A stretch of DNA of 64,000 nucleotides, taken from Kalmusia sp. IMI 367209. Its lineage: Eukaryota > Ascomycota > Dothideomycetes > Pleosporales > Didymosphaeriaceae. The stretch covers positions 1,612,001 to 1,676,000 of the forward strand of contig JAPEUQ010000001.1 of the NCBI GenBank assembly GCA_027946365.1, read 5' to 3'. Both the position numbers and the translations under genes were made by a program. Below, in pieces: positions 34,816-45,416 of this stretch (the stretch's first letter is position 1; each line of letters starts with the position of its first letter). The notes below the pieces were generated by a model, which ran no database searches, was not told the DNA's origin, and saw nothing but the letters and a program-made list of their open reading frames with translations.

Positions 34816-35825
34816 ATGTGTATTGCTATTGTGACGACTGAGCACCCTCAGTATCCGTTGATCATCCTCAACAACCGAGATGTAACCACACACACCCTTG
34901 GCATCGCCGAGTACAGACTAAACGTCGCTAGGAATACCTCCACCGCCCTACCCAGGAAGCAACATGGTGGCCTTCGCCTGATGAGCAAGTCTTAGGCGGC
35001 TACGACCTGCACCGTCCGGCGCATGGAACTTGGCTTGGAATAACGAGACAAGGCCGCATCGCCGTACTGACCAACTACCGCGAAGAGAGCGAAGAGCTCA
35101 TTCAAGGCGCTCGTAGTAGAGGGCTTATCCCCAATGCGTGGCTCAAGTCGGATCCTAAAGCGCACGAGACGACGGAGCAATTCGAGAAGCGCATGATTGA
35201 GCAAGATGGCGTCAAAGGAGTCGGAGGGTTTAGTTTGCTGTATGGCTTCGTTCAGGACGTTATCAAGGGCAATGGGAAGGGCTTGGGGATCGTGTCTAAC
35301 CGCACGCCTGATGTTCAAGGCGTGATTCATCTTGCGAGCAAGCCGGGGGAAACGCACGCCCTCAGCAACGCAGCGTACGGCGATCGGACATGGCCGAAGG
35401 TCGTCAATGGCGAGAAGTGGACCAAGGAAGCTATCAACAAAAGTGTCGAGCTGAAAGAGACGCGCGAGCAACTCGTCCAGCGACTATTGGACCTTCTGGG
35501 CACCGACACGATGCCAAAGCAGAAGGAGAATGAGGAATGGGACATGTACATGAACCAACTTCGCCATAGCGTTTTCGTTCCGTCTATTGGGAGGGACGAC
35601 CTAGAAGAGCTGAAGATGCCAGCCCACGAGATTGGCGATGTGGTCAAGCAGAAGGCTGCGCATGCTACGGATGGGGTGTATGGGACGCAGAAGAATATTG
35701 TCATCTTAGTAGACAAGGAAGGCAAGGTATTCTATTTGGAGCGGACGCTATATGATAGGGATGCAAAGCCCATTGACATTGGGAAGGGCGATCGAACATT
35801 CGAGTATGAGGTTGAGGGATGGTAA
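34816..35825 (+). CDS. TANGO2 / NRDE family protein
   Basis: Exon 1 34816-34881 (22 codons), 50-bp intron (GTAACC...GCTAG), exon 2 34932-35825; 319 aa. It begins MCIAIVTTEHPQYPLIILNNRD|EYLHRPTQ, so the NRDE motif (residues 20-23) that defines the family is put together across the splice. Cys2 is conserved in TANGO2 proteins, which resemble Ntn hydrolases. WWPSPDEQVLGGYDLHR, GTWLGITRQGRIAVLTNYRE and RGLIPNAWL follow. TANGO2 proteins are linked to haem trafficking and to Golgi/ER organisation in metazoans; the role in fungi is unclear. The neighbour is a haem enzyme, but I would not infer a functional link from that alone. Confidence 0.9.
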
Positions 35826-36162
35826 CAAGCATCGCATTGGTGATACAAAAGCTACTCTTGACTCAATGATAGAAATGTTCTATTTTAATGACACTGCAAA
35901 GCAATCAATAAATGACAACAGGGGCGAGCTTCGATCTGAAGAGTGCCCATGTTCAGATGGTCTTATGCTCGTGATCGGCCTTGGCACTGAAGAGGTGACG
36001 TCGTCGGCGCTTGTCTCCCGATGGTCGGCAGAGCATCAACACTTCAGGCGCAAGCCGAGGCGCACCCGCAGCCCCCCTTCGCCATCATGTCCAAGTAGAA
36101 TTTCATTCACTTCCTTCTCCTCGACTGCGCTCCGATCGCGCAACACCATCTCCCCGTTCGTC
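35826..36162. other. intergenic upstream of RING-CH gene
   Basis: 337 bp between TANGO2 and the RING-CH gene on the same strand. The frame of the downstream gene is open upstream to 35752, but the residues lack conservation-like character. Confidence 0.5.
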
Positions 36163-37776
36163 ATGGCCTCACTCCCGCCTCAGCGAGCTGCATCGCAACG
36201 GAGAGCGTCGCCGCCTGCGGAACCGACCAGCCCAGAGCAGAGCCATGTAGCTCGAACGAACAGCTTCTCCGCCGCGTCCGTAGACTCCCAGACTCTCCTT
36301 CTCAACTCTCCACCGACAGAAACTGCGAAACCTGTCCAGGCAGCGCAGCAAGAAGCATCAGCGCAGACAACGTCGCAGCCAACCGAATCCCAAGATGAAC
36401 CGCGCCGATGTTGGATCTGCTTCAACGACGAGACAGAAGACGATGAAATGACGTCTGAGTGGCGATCGCCTTGCCCCTGTGTGCTCGTCGCGCACGAGAA
36501 ATGCCTCCTAGACTGGATCGCGGATATGGAAGCACCGAACCAGAGGCGGCGCGCGGGCAGGACGGCAGGGAAAATTCTATGTCCGCAATGCAAGTCTGAA
36601 ATACGGCTGGAACGACCAGTCAGTGTGGCTGTACAGGCTGTGCGTGCGTTGGAAAAGACAGCGAAGCTGCTGACGCTTCCCGGTGTGGTCTTCTTCGTCG
36701 GTACAGCAACGTATACCACGTTGCGATATGCGGGAACTTACACCTTGTACGAGATCTTTGGGCCGGAGGATGCCTATCAGATTCTGGCACCGCTATACCA
36801 GCCACCAACTACCCATACCACTTCGGTTACAAGACGGCTGCTTGAGCACTTGCGCGACCACTGGAGACTTGACCTTGGTCTGCCAGCTATACCGACTGTG
36901 CTCATTGCCAGCAGGACGAGTCTTGCAGATACCTTCCTGCCGTTTCTACCTCTCGTGTTTGTCTCTAGCGTAGGGGTACAAAACGACAACCTATTACAAT
37001 TAACCTGGCCTCCGAGCGCAGCCTTCACCGTCGCCGCCCTGCCCTACGCACGGGGCATTTACAACTCATTCTATGAGCGCTTTTGTGCACCGCACGAACG
37101 ACGTTGGTTGAAGGAAGTTCAGCCACGAGCTGATGTGGTGGATGAGATAGACGAGGAGGCACAGGATGATGACGAGGCTATCCTCAATGCTATAGCGGAA
37201 GAAGACATGGATGGTGAGGCAGGCGATGAGATCGTAGAGGTTGATGTCGACCTATTATTCGACTGGAATGCTGGTGGTGAGGCAGATAACAACAATGCGC
37301 CAGAGAACCCGCCTGTCCCCATTGCTCGTGGCCCTGGACGGCCCCTCGACGCTCCGCCAGTTGACGAAGCCCCAGCAGCCGTCGAGCAGGACGATGCTGC
37401 ACCCGCGCCGGACGTACCACGACAGCCCGCGCAACCCCGCCAAAGGCGTGTAGTCCGTCGCGAACGCAACATTGGCTTCAGTACCTCGCTTATGGCCGAT
37501 ACCATACTGGGCGCTCTCGTCTTCCCTTCCATTGCAGCCGCGGTGGGCGAAGCACTCAAGTACGCGCTGCCCAACTCATGGGTCACGCTGCCAACCTCCG
37601 GTAAGCCGACAGGCTTCCTGCAAGCCAGGTGGGGTAGAAGCATACTTGGTGGATGTCTGTTTGTCGGTTTGAAGGATGCGTTGCTACTTTATGTGCGGTG
37701 GAAGATGGCGCAGAACCATCGCCAGCGGAGAGTGCTAGATTTTGACAAGAGCAAGGGCAAGAACAAAGTTAGATAG
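36163..37776 (+). CDS. RING-CH (MARCH-type) membrane E3 ubiquitin ligase
   Basis: Single exon, 537 aa from the ATG at 36163. A disordered N-terminus (~75 residues) leads to a RING-CH (C4HC3) domain: CWIC, then CPC, H-EKC, and CPQC, with LLDWI and the basic insert QRRRAGRTAGK. Membrane segments follow at LLTLPGVVFFVGTATYTTL and others, with an acidic stretch (DEIDEEAQDDDEAILNAIAEEDMDGE), then two hydrophobic segments (DTILGALVFPSIAAAVGEAL and a C-terminal one). The family ubiquitinates membrane proteins at ER, mitochondria or endosomes. The RING sits before the membrane region, as in MARCH/Ssm4-like ligases. Chosen start follows from loss of protein character upstream. Confidence 0.85.
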   Translation: MASLPPQRAASQRRASPPAEPTSPEQSHVARTNSFSAASVDSQTLLLNSPPTETAKPVQAAQQEASAQTTSQPTESQDEPRRCWICFNDETEDDEMTSEWRSPCPCVLVAHEKCLLDWIADMEAPNQRRRAGRTAGKILCPQCKSEIRLERPVSVAVQAVRALEKTAKLLTLPGVVFFVGTATYTTLRYAGTYTLYEIFGPEDAYQILAPLYQPPTTHTTSVTRRLLEHLRDHWRLDLGLPAIPTVLIASRTSLADTFLPFLPLVFVSSVGVQNDNLLQLTWPPSAAFTVAALPYARGIYNSFYERFCAPHERRWLKEVQPRADVVDEIDEEAQDDDEAILNAIAEEDMDGEAGDEIVEVDVDLLFDWNAGGEADNNNAPENPPVPIARGPGRPLDAPPVDEAPAAVEQDDAAPAPDVPRQPAQPRQRRVVRRERNIGFSTSLMADTILGALVFPSIAAAVGEALKYALPNSWVTLPTSGKPTGFLQARWGRSILGGCLFVGLKDALLLYVRWKMAQNHRQRRVLDFDKSKGKNKVR

Positions 37777-38188
37777 GACATGGCTTCTTGTATTTGTGTA
37801 TACGGTAGTCTGAATGACTAGTTGATCATTCGAATTAACATACGCGTGCGGGCTTTGCATTGGGCGGACGGCGTTGACTTTGCGGATATTTCGTGAAGCG
37901 TTAAGAACAAAATACACTCAATCGATCTGCAACAAGAGTTGTCGTTAATGACTTGCTTGGCTCACATTTGTGACCATGATTGTGTTCGTATGTATGCCGG
38001 TACACGGACCTTGGTCTCAAGTTATCCCTGATCGCCTCTGTCTACCTTCCCACGATCCAGCCTATGCATCTGCAAAAGGAAAAGCCAAAAATGCAGCCCA
38101 ACCAAAGAGCCCCGCCCCCGCTTCCGGACCTCGCCTGACATCCGTCCCAGGCACAAAAATCACCAAAAAAAGAAAGCTTATCAGCTGT
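37777..38188. other. intergenic before tRNA-His
   Basis: 412 bp, nothing recognised except an A7 run at 38165-38171 (T7 on the minus strand), the probable Pol III terminator of the tRNA-His gene. Confidence 0.6.
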
Positions 38189-38330
38189 TGGCGGTACTGG
38201 GAATCGAACTGTTACTACAGTCAGTACACTTGTATACGCTGATGTGACTATAAGTCCTCTTGGGAGAGGGCCAACCTACCCCAGGCTGGCGCGGCCACAA
38301 CGCGACGTCATACCACTAGACCATACCACC
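38189..38330 (-). tRNA. tRNA-His(GTG) gene interrupted in the T-arm
   Basis: On the minus strand GGTGGTA (38330-38324) pairs with TACCGCC (38196-38190) as the acceptor stem, discriminator A at 38189. D-arm GTC...GAC; anticodon arm TCGCG-TTGTGGC-CGCGC with loop UUGUGGC, anticodon GUG, typical of tRNA-His; position 27-43 is mismatched (T-C). The T-stem halves CTGGG and CCCAG match perfectly but are separated, between CTGGG and the loop TTCGATT, by 71 extra bases (38279-38209). Without them a normal 71-nt cloverleaf folds. The A box (TGGTCTAGTGG) and a near-consensus B box (AGTTCGATTCC) remain, and a T7 terminator follows, so transcription is likely. Whether a mature tRNA results is unknown. Confidence 0.72.
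38209..38279 (-). other. 71-nt structured insertion in tRNA-His T-arm
   Basis: Read on the minus strand it begins GTAGGTTGG and ends GTAACAG, i.e. GT...AG. It holds a CCTCT-CCCA-AGAGG hairpin and a longer one closed by TATAGTCA/TGACTGTA with an inner GTAT/GTAC pairing. It does not itself fold into a second tRNA. It is not at the canonical 37/38 intron position. Confidence 0.65.
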
Positions 38331-38730
38331 TTGATCTGCTTGATTGATGGAGATTTGAGGCAAACCATAATACATATCCCTTGCAAAAACTTGCAGAAGC
38401 TTCCGCGAGGGGTGACGTAAAAGAATCTTCTGAGCGCTGAGCATGTGAGAGTTGGGGGGAGTCAATCTTTGCAGGCAAGTGGGTCTGTGCGGCGGGGCTG
38501 GAGGGGTTTCGCGGCGCTTTGTGGTTCGCATTCTTCTAGACCCACTGTTTTTTCTGCGAAGCTCGACTGCAGCAGCATGCGATGACACGATATTGGGCCG
38601 GGGAGCTGGTACATGCACGAAATACAGGTTAGAGGGTCTCCGCAGTGGTGTTGCGAACTCTGTGAACATCGAATTGGGTGCGCGCGGACTGCAGCTATAC
38701 TGACTCGCTCATACCACGGGATCTACAAAT
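38331..38730. other. intergenic before TFC6
   Basis: 400 bp between tRNA-His and the TFIIIC subunit gene. No gene recognised. Confidence 0.5.
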
Positions 38731-41052
38731 ATGCCTGCAAGTCCGTCTCCTCCGATATTGATCTTACAAACATCACAAGAGCATTTTCGTTGACGAAGCG
38801 TAGCTCGTCCACGCCGTAGCAGTGGTCCCCGCGTATCATACAGCTACAAAGAAGCCTTCAAAGACTTGGAGATCTCCGAGTCCGAGGCAGAAGCAGATCA
38901 AGAGTCGGAAGATGACGAGGAGGCCGCAGCCGAGGTCGAGGAACCAGATGATTTCGTGCCTCCGGAAGACGAAGAGGACGAAGATGCGGATGAGTTCATG
39001 GACGACGCGGAGGAGGAAGATGACGGCCAGGCAGACGAAGAGGATGAAGATTTTACGCGTGGGGAGTCTATCATCGATATTGCTTCCGACCAAGAGATTA
39101 GTACGAGCGCGCTTACTACACCTCGTCGCCAGGTGAAGGGACCGCAGCATAGCACAGGTACACTGGCCACCGGAGGCGCACGGTATGTTCCGCTGAGTAC
39201 TAGGGGTGCTGGAGCTGCGAAGCTACGTCAAAGAGCTGTCGAGGAATGGGGTGTGGGAGGGCAGGAGAGCCGCTTGAAGAATCTTTTCGGGCCTGCAGTT
39301 GAGGATCTAAAACCTGTGTTTGAGACGAAGAACAGGTGGCTTTCTCAGGAGACGTTGCCGAGTCGAGCGCACAAGCACCTAGCACGTTCTCCATTCGTCT
39401 CTGACGAAACGAGAGAAAAAGAGGCCAAGGCGCTGCAGAGATGGTGGGCAGATTCTGGACGTGAAGCCTTCGCTATCGGCCAACAGACCAGGCAGTTGAG
39501 TGAAGACGAAGCACAAAAGTACTTGGTCAACCACGGCCCGGAGTCAATCAACCTTCTAATGGGCGAGATTAAAGATCAGACTGTGTACACGCTTAAGAAA
39601 GGCGAGTTCATGAGCGCCGCAGCTCCGTTCGGATCGAACAGCAAACGTCGCGGTTGGATTTTACACTTGGGCTCACGCATTCAAGACGTACATTGGGCAC
39701 CGAACGAGGAGGGCTCAACACAGTACCTTGCAGTCGCTGTCGAGCAGAAGAATACCAGCGGAAAGAGGCACAAGTACCTCGAGAACCCAAAAGCACCGGC
39801 CTTCGCGGCCACAAACCCATTTCCCGCGTCAATACAGATCTGGTCGTTCGAATCAACTGCGAACGGGAGTCTCGATCCTGTGAAGGAACCTCGACTCGCT
39901 CAGGTCATATGCACAGATTGGGGAGCCCCGAAGTCGATCAGGTGGTGGCCCATTGAAGTAGAAGAGTCTGCTAGACAGCCAGACGATGGCGTGGTCCGCC
40001 TTGGACTCCTCTCTGGCATATGGTCTGATGGCAGAGTGAGGGTCCTAGAAGTATCCCATCGAACGTCCGCGGCGGGCTCTCCTCAGACGCAATACGTACA
40101 CTACACCAAAGCAGCACTCGAGCTCAGATTTCCCGACACAATCCCAAGTTGTTTATGCTGGCTCTCTCCCACTAGCATCGCCGTCGGAACCGCCTCAGGC
40201 ATGGTCGCCATCTGGACGCTCTCCCGCCCATACACACTCCCATCCCCAACCTCCACCCCACAAAATGCAGCAAAGCACAACCCCCAACCCTGGTTCTACA
40301 AGCAAGTCTCAGACACCTACATCATAACGCTGACCTCGGCCTCCCCATCCTCCCCACACCTCGTCTCTGTCACTACGGCCGACGGTTTCGCCCTCCTCGT
40401 CGACGTCCGCACGCCCCTCGCCGACGCCGTCGCCTCCCCGCGCGGCCGCATGCTCATCCTGACCCAGGCCTGGCACGAGCACACGCAGTCCTTCGTCATG
40501 CCCGACGAGTACTACATGCTGCGGCACAGCTCGGCCCGGCGCTACTACCAGTCCATCTACAGCTTCAGAGTAGGCAGCAGCATCACGACCGTGGCCACAA
40601 GCAAGCTGCATCCCGGCGTGTTGCTGGGCACGAGCGACGGGGAGATCGTCTGCACGAACGGCCTATGCAAGATGCTCAACAGCAAGGAGATCCCTTGGAG
40701 CCAGATATGGTTCAAGCACGAGTGGAGGCGGGCGCAGGCCTCGCCGTCCGACGCAGCCGCCGAATCTAATGTGTCTACTGGCGCTCAGGATGAAGCCGAG
40801 CCGCGCTCTGGGCCTGAGGCGTACGCGGGGCAGCCTCTCGTACGGATCACCGAGGGCTACAAGCCCACGCAGACGGGCATGCAGTACCCGGATTCGACGA
40901 AGCGGTACAAGGAGGGTGCGAAGTTCATCACCATCTTTGAAGAGAATTCGGCGGTCACGAGGATGGGGTGGAATCCGAATCTGAAGTTTGGGACGTGGGC
41001 TGTGGCGGGGATGCAGAGTGGGATCGTGAGGGTGGAGGATCTCGGCGTCTAG
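38731..41052 (+). CDS. tfc6: TFIIIC subunit Tfc6-like, WD40 protein
   Basis: Large exon 38804-41052, preceded by a proposed 10-nt first exon 38731-38740 and a 63-bp intron (GTCCGT...GCGTAG, TTGACG branch). This yields MPATRPRRSSGPRVSYSYKE and 752 aa; without it no ATG starts the frame, and a TGA stop lies upstream in frame. The first ~130 residues are strongly acidic. From ~250 on come WD40-like blades: RGWILHLGSRIQDVHWAPN..STQYLAVA, IQIWSFES, RLGLLSGIWSDGRVRVLEVS, IAVGTASGMVAIWTLS. This order matches Tfc6/Sfc6, the tau-91 subunit of TFIIIC that binds the tRNA B box with Tfc3 to start Pol III transcription. Confidence 0.75.
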
Positions 41053-43891
41053 CGTTGCGGAGGCAAGGACAGTGGGACGGACGATCTCATGTCCATGGTA
41101 GATCGATTCCAAGCGTGTAATGTAAGGCGTGTATGAGTACAATCATCAGATCTGCATGTTTATCCCTTCGAGATCTCGATGCCCATCCTTCGACATGCAC
41201 GCGCGATGATCATCTCTACCCACACACCGCACCATCACAACCTCCACCAACCGATCTGCACACCTGTTTCCCCCGCCGTACGAACCCTCCCAGCGCCGTA
41301 TGCCCCAGCACAAACACCCAAACACCTCCTCTCCTGTGAAGACTTACGTAAAGCGCCCACACCCTCCTCCCCATCCTCACCACATGGGCAGCAACGATAA
41401 ACACACAACTGCCGGACCAACCCCCAAAAGTCGCACAGCGCCCAACCCGAAACCACCCGATCCAAGACTCGGGCGCCCGTAAACCGCTGTCAATACGTGC
41501 CCACCGCTATACTATACCATACACCGCGGTTCGCCACGGCGCAAGCGGCGGCAGTCTGGAGTCTGGGCCCCGGGGCGAGAATAGAACAACAGGCATTGCT
41601 ACAAGACGCCGTGGCACGCACGCGAGGGACATTCTGCTGTGCGACGGGAGCACGAAATGCAGACTTGTGGAAAGCGGTCCTTGTGTGTTTACGCCGTGGG
41701 AAATGGGAGTATGTGGAGAGCACGCGCGGGCGCTCCTGGGAGAGAGACCGGGGATGGCGAAGCAGGCCCAGCCGGTGCGATGGCTCCTAGTGTAGCATGA
41801 GGCTTGTGGAAGCGAGGAGCAGCGGATGCGGGGGCGGCGTCTCGGCGGAGGGGAGTCTGACTGTGTTGGAAGGGCTGGGCTTTGTGTGATTTACGTTTCA
41901 GCCCAAGATGGGGAGAAGGTGAAGGGGGGGGCATGTGTCTGCTATCTGAGTAGCGTCACATAGGGGGGGGGCTAAGGCAAGAACAGCATCTGGAGGCAAC
42001 TAGTGGAGCTCATATGATAGCCTCGTCTCTCCAGAACCCCCCGTCGCTCGTGTGCGGGAGTGTCACGGTGCTATGTTGCGGAGACGTAGAATGGCCACGG
42101 TTGGGGCTGCCAAGTCGACCAAGCCTCACCAAGCTGCGGAAACTTGCTCAGGCTGCGAGCGGGATCGGGATCGGGATCGAAGGGCTAGTGGTGCTAGCTG
42201 TTAGATCTGAGCTGGTCGTTTTGGAGGTGTGTTGATGATGAATGGGCTTTGAGACTAGGTAGACCTTCAGTGCCACATCTTCCAAGATTCATCATAGGAT
42301 ACAATACAGAGCATAGCGCCGGTTTGGAGACTCGCATCGCAGGATTCGAAGGCTCTTCTGAGTTAGTGTTTACCGAGGGGCGTTCTGCGTGCCCAGTGGT
42401 GGCAGGCATTCTGCAGTCCACCTGCTTAGTTGTGGAGGTCACGATCAAAATCCCTTCAAAGACGAAAGTGGTAGTATTTTTGCAAATCATTGTCCCTTAT
42501 GCAGCGGAAAAGCAGCGGTGACCATGTTTGAGGAACCTGGTAGTCGGCAATAGCTGCCCAGGTTTTGATATAGTACTGTAAAGACGTGCTACCAGCTCCC
42601 AAGCATGACGGACCGCGGAGCAACCCCGCATGTCCCGACTTGCTGAACGATTTAGCACCCTTTAATGATACGGGCTGGATCGCTTAGACTTCTTTGGCGT
42701 CCCGGTCAAGATCCACTATGTAGCTTGAAGCGAAAGCGCATCAAGGCGCTAGGTGCGCTGGACTGTGGGGTACGGAGCTTTTCAAGGCCCAGAACTAGAG
42801 ACATGTTAGTGAGGGCGAAGAAGATGGTGTCGTGACCGCGGGGTCGGAACGCTCCGTCTTCTTGTCCCAGTCTTGGCCTTGGAACCCGGCAGTGTGAGTC
42901 CTCGTTCCTCCCGGCTCGTCAGCGCCTTGGCGGGAGAGCTTGGCCTCGAGGGGCGCCTGAGCTTCCGCGTGCGCTCGTGTTCCTTGTGTCGCATTCCATT
43001 TCGCATGAGCGCGCGTGACGCTGCGCGTGGCCATGGTGTTGCGTTGATCCCCGCGAGCGGGGTCGCAGGTTGCAAGCTCACGACCAAGGAAGCCAAGATG
43101 TCGCCAAGGTTATGGGGAGGAGCGGAACTCGAATAGCGGACACGGACACAGACAGGGTGCATAATGGCGTTGGGGCTGTGCAGTGCCTCGCGAGCTGGGG
43201 GTTTCGTTTGCATGGCCTTGGATGACTCTTTTTTCTTTTTCTTTTGGTTTCCTTTCTCCTTTTCAGGTGAGGCCTGAAGGTGATAAGATGGATTGATAAT
43301 CCTTGATCTGTCCGGAGTAAGCTTGGCGGACTTTGCCGCAGAATGATTCGATTACTGCGCCGGTCTTCGGGGCGAAGAGCAGAGAGACCTTGGTTCTGCA
43401 GAGGGCTTGTTGATATGCACCAACGAAATGATGTGACAGACGAGATGTTTCGCAGGAACGATGCATATCTCACCGCAAAACGCCCACGTCCACAGCGTGC
43501 CCACAAACACCCTGGCCAACTAAGGCGTGATAGTCTATGGTCCGTGTAACAAGAGGTCAGACAACAGGCGTGCTCCCAGGATGCTTGCTTTGTTCTGACC
43601 ACTGTGTTGGGTGACAGAGGCGACGTGTCACCCATTTCAGTCCTGCGCCGCCGGTTCAATATTAGAAGGCCTGGTCGATCTGTGTGTCGCCAAAGATTAC
43701 CGTGGCCTGACCAAGCGGCGTGTGCGCACTGTAGAGGGTGCTACGGTGCAGGCATGACTTCATCAAAATAGAAAAGTAGGCGGCTCGTTGGAAGGATTCC
43801 ACCGGCATTTTCGTGTCAGTTCCCGGGTATCTTGCCTGCTGCTCGCTACCGACGGCTGGCCATCTGCAACACGTCGTGCCCACGCTTGCGG

Positions 43892-43893
<2 letters not shown>
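41053..43893. other. gene-free stretch with G homopolymers
   Basis: About 2.8 kb without a convincing gene. G runs of 8 (41924-41931) and 9 (41963-41971) stand out, as does a pyrimidine tract (~43230-43265) ending in CAG. Open frames on both strands are Arg/Pro/Ser-rich and lack domains. Confidence 0.5.
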
Positions 43894-43929
<36 letters not shown>

Positions 43930-43930
43930 T
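43894..43930. repeat. hexanucleotide microsatellite (CGTCCT)n
   Basis: About six tandem copies of CGTCCT on the plus strand; read on the minus strand it would encode alternating Asp-Glu, but I do not believe that open frame is a gene. Confidence 0.85.
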
Positions 43931-45416
43931 GGTCGCAAACTAACGGAGCGTCGACGACGATGTTTGGGCTCGGGAGGAGCGTGGGCTTGCTGACGACTAG
44001 TCGGGATGGCGGGTAGAAAGCGACGGCGCGGCCTTGGGAGCGTCTTGGATGGGCGTGCGGTCGCCTCGACCAAGACGGCTGTTTTCCCACCAGCGTCTTG
44101 CCTCCGTCCTCGCGCGCGGGTTCGAGGGGATGATCCCCGCCCCCTGCCTCCCTGCTCTGCGTCCCAGCTCTTTAGCTTTCTTCGCCGTTTTGGCAGAATG
44201 GCGCGGGCCACCCCCAGTGCCCCCAGCGCCCCCAGCGCGCGCAGCGCCCTTCTCGAAGCGTCGTCGCCAGGTGTCAGGACTCATGGGCTGGTGTTGCACA
44301 GACTCAGCGCGGAGGCAAAGTGGCAGATAACACGGGCGCGCAGCCAATGGTGCGTCCACGTTTCGGCGGACGGCCGTCTCGCATGCGCTCCGACGGCGCT
44401 GTTGTCAGTGCGGTGAGATTGGCAGCGCTGGCGAGGTTGTTGTGGGAGCCCAACGCACTGGTAAAGATCTCCCAGGGGCCGTCACCCAACTGCTCGCGGC
44501 GTCGCTAGCGCTCCTCTTCCGCGTGCTCCTCGTCCCGCGAGTGAATGTCTAGCCCGCATCCGGAAACGTCCAAGACCTCCTGGCTGCTGGGGCACGACGT
44601 CGCCGGCGAACAATCTCCACCCGGACCAGGGGCCCTCTTTCCATGTGCCTTCAAGCCCTCCTCCGCCCAGCACCATGGGCGACGGACACTTAAGGCGGGC
44701 ATCGCCGCGCAGGTGCGCCCACTACTACATTCACCCTACGCAGCCTGCTGCAGGACGAACAAGGCTGACCCACCCTCGCAGCTCCTCCAGCGCACCCTTC
44801 GTTTGCATTCCACAACCGCCTCGTCATCGCTTTTTGCTGCCTTGATAAGCTCCCGCCAGCCTAAGCAGAGTAGCCAGCAGCACTGCGGCCCCGGCGCGTC
44901 ATCAATCTTTCCAGCCATCAGCCGCGTCCGCGCCTTCCGCCCTGTGTTGTTTACTCCCGGCTCGTGCATTCCTCTTCCGTCGTCACCGCTCTGCTCCGGA
45001 GGAAAGAACGACTGGAATCTGCATTTGCCGGCCTATCAGCAGCCCCTCCCGACCCGGTCACACGGCGCTGTTGCACGGCTCCATTGCCATATCAACCCAC
45101 GTACACGCCACACTTTGAAACACCACATCCCATCCAGGCGGAACCCGTTGCAAAGTGCAATATCGAGCATTCCCCGCCCCATCGATCTGCGCTCCCTCTT
45201 CCTGACTGTCCCCTCCCGTCGACACCGTGGCCGTCACGTACAATCATCACCCTCAACCAACCCAGCCCCGTATCAACCACGTCACCGCTGCACATCCCTC
45301 TCTCGAGGCCCGCACTCCCTACACGACGTCGTCTCTAGCAACCGAGAGCCTGCCCGAAGGCAGGGTCCTTCCCACACGGACGTATCTCGACATTACGTGA
45401 AGCACCAACCTTCACC
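43931..45416. promoter_or_regulatory. GC-rich region, probable promoter and long leader of the downstream gene
   Basis: About 1.5 kb of CT- and GC-rich DNA with CCCCAGCGC-type short repeats near 44210-44245. A 372-codon open frame (44545-45663) runs through it into the next gene in a different frame; its composition (Ser/Pro/Arg/His) is that of a pyrimidine-rich leader, not a protein. Confidence 0.45.

Noticed and set aside
38209..38279. a second tRNA nested in the tRNA-His insertion
   Set aside because: GTTGGC can pair with GCCAAC near the 3' end, but no D-arm and no T-stem partner for CCCAG exist in the insert.
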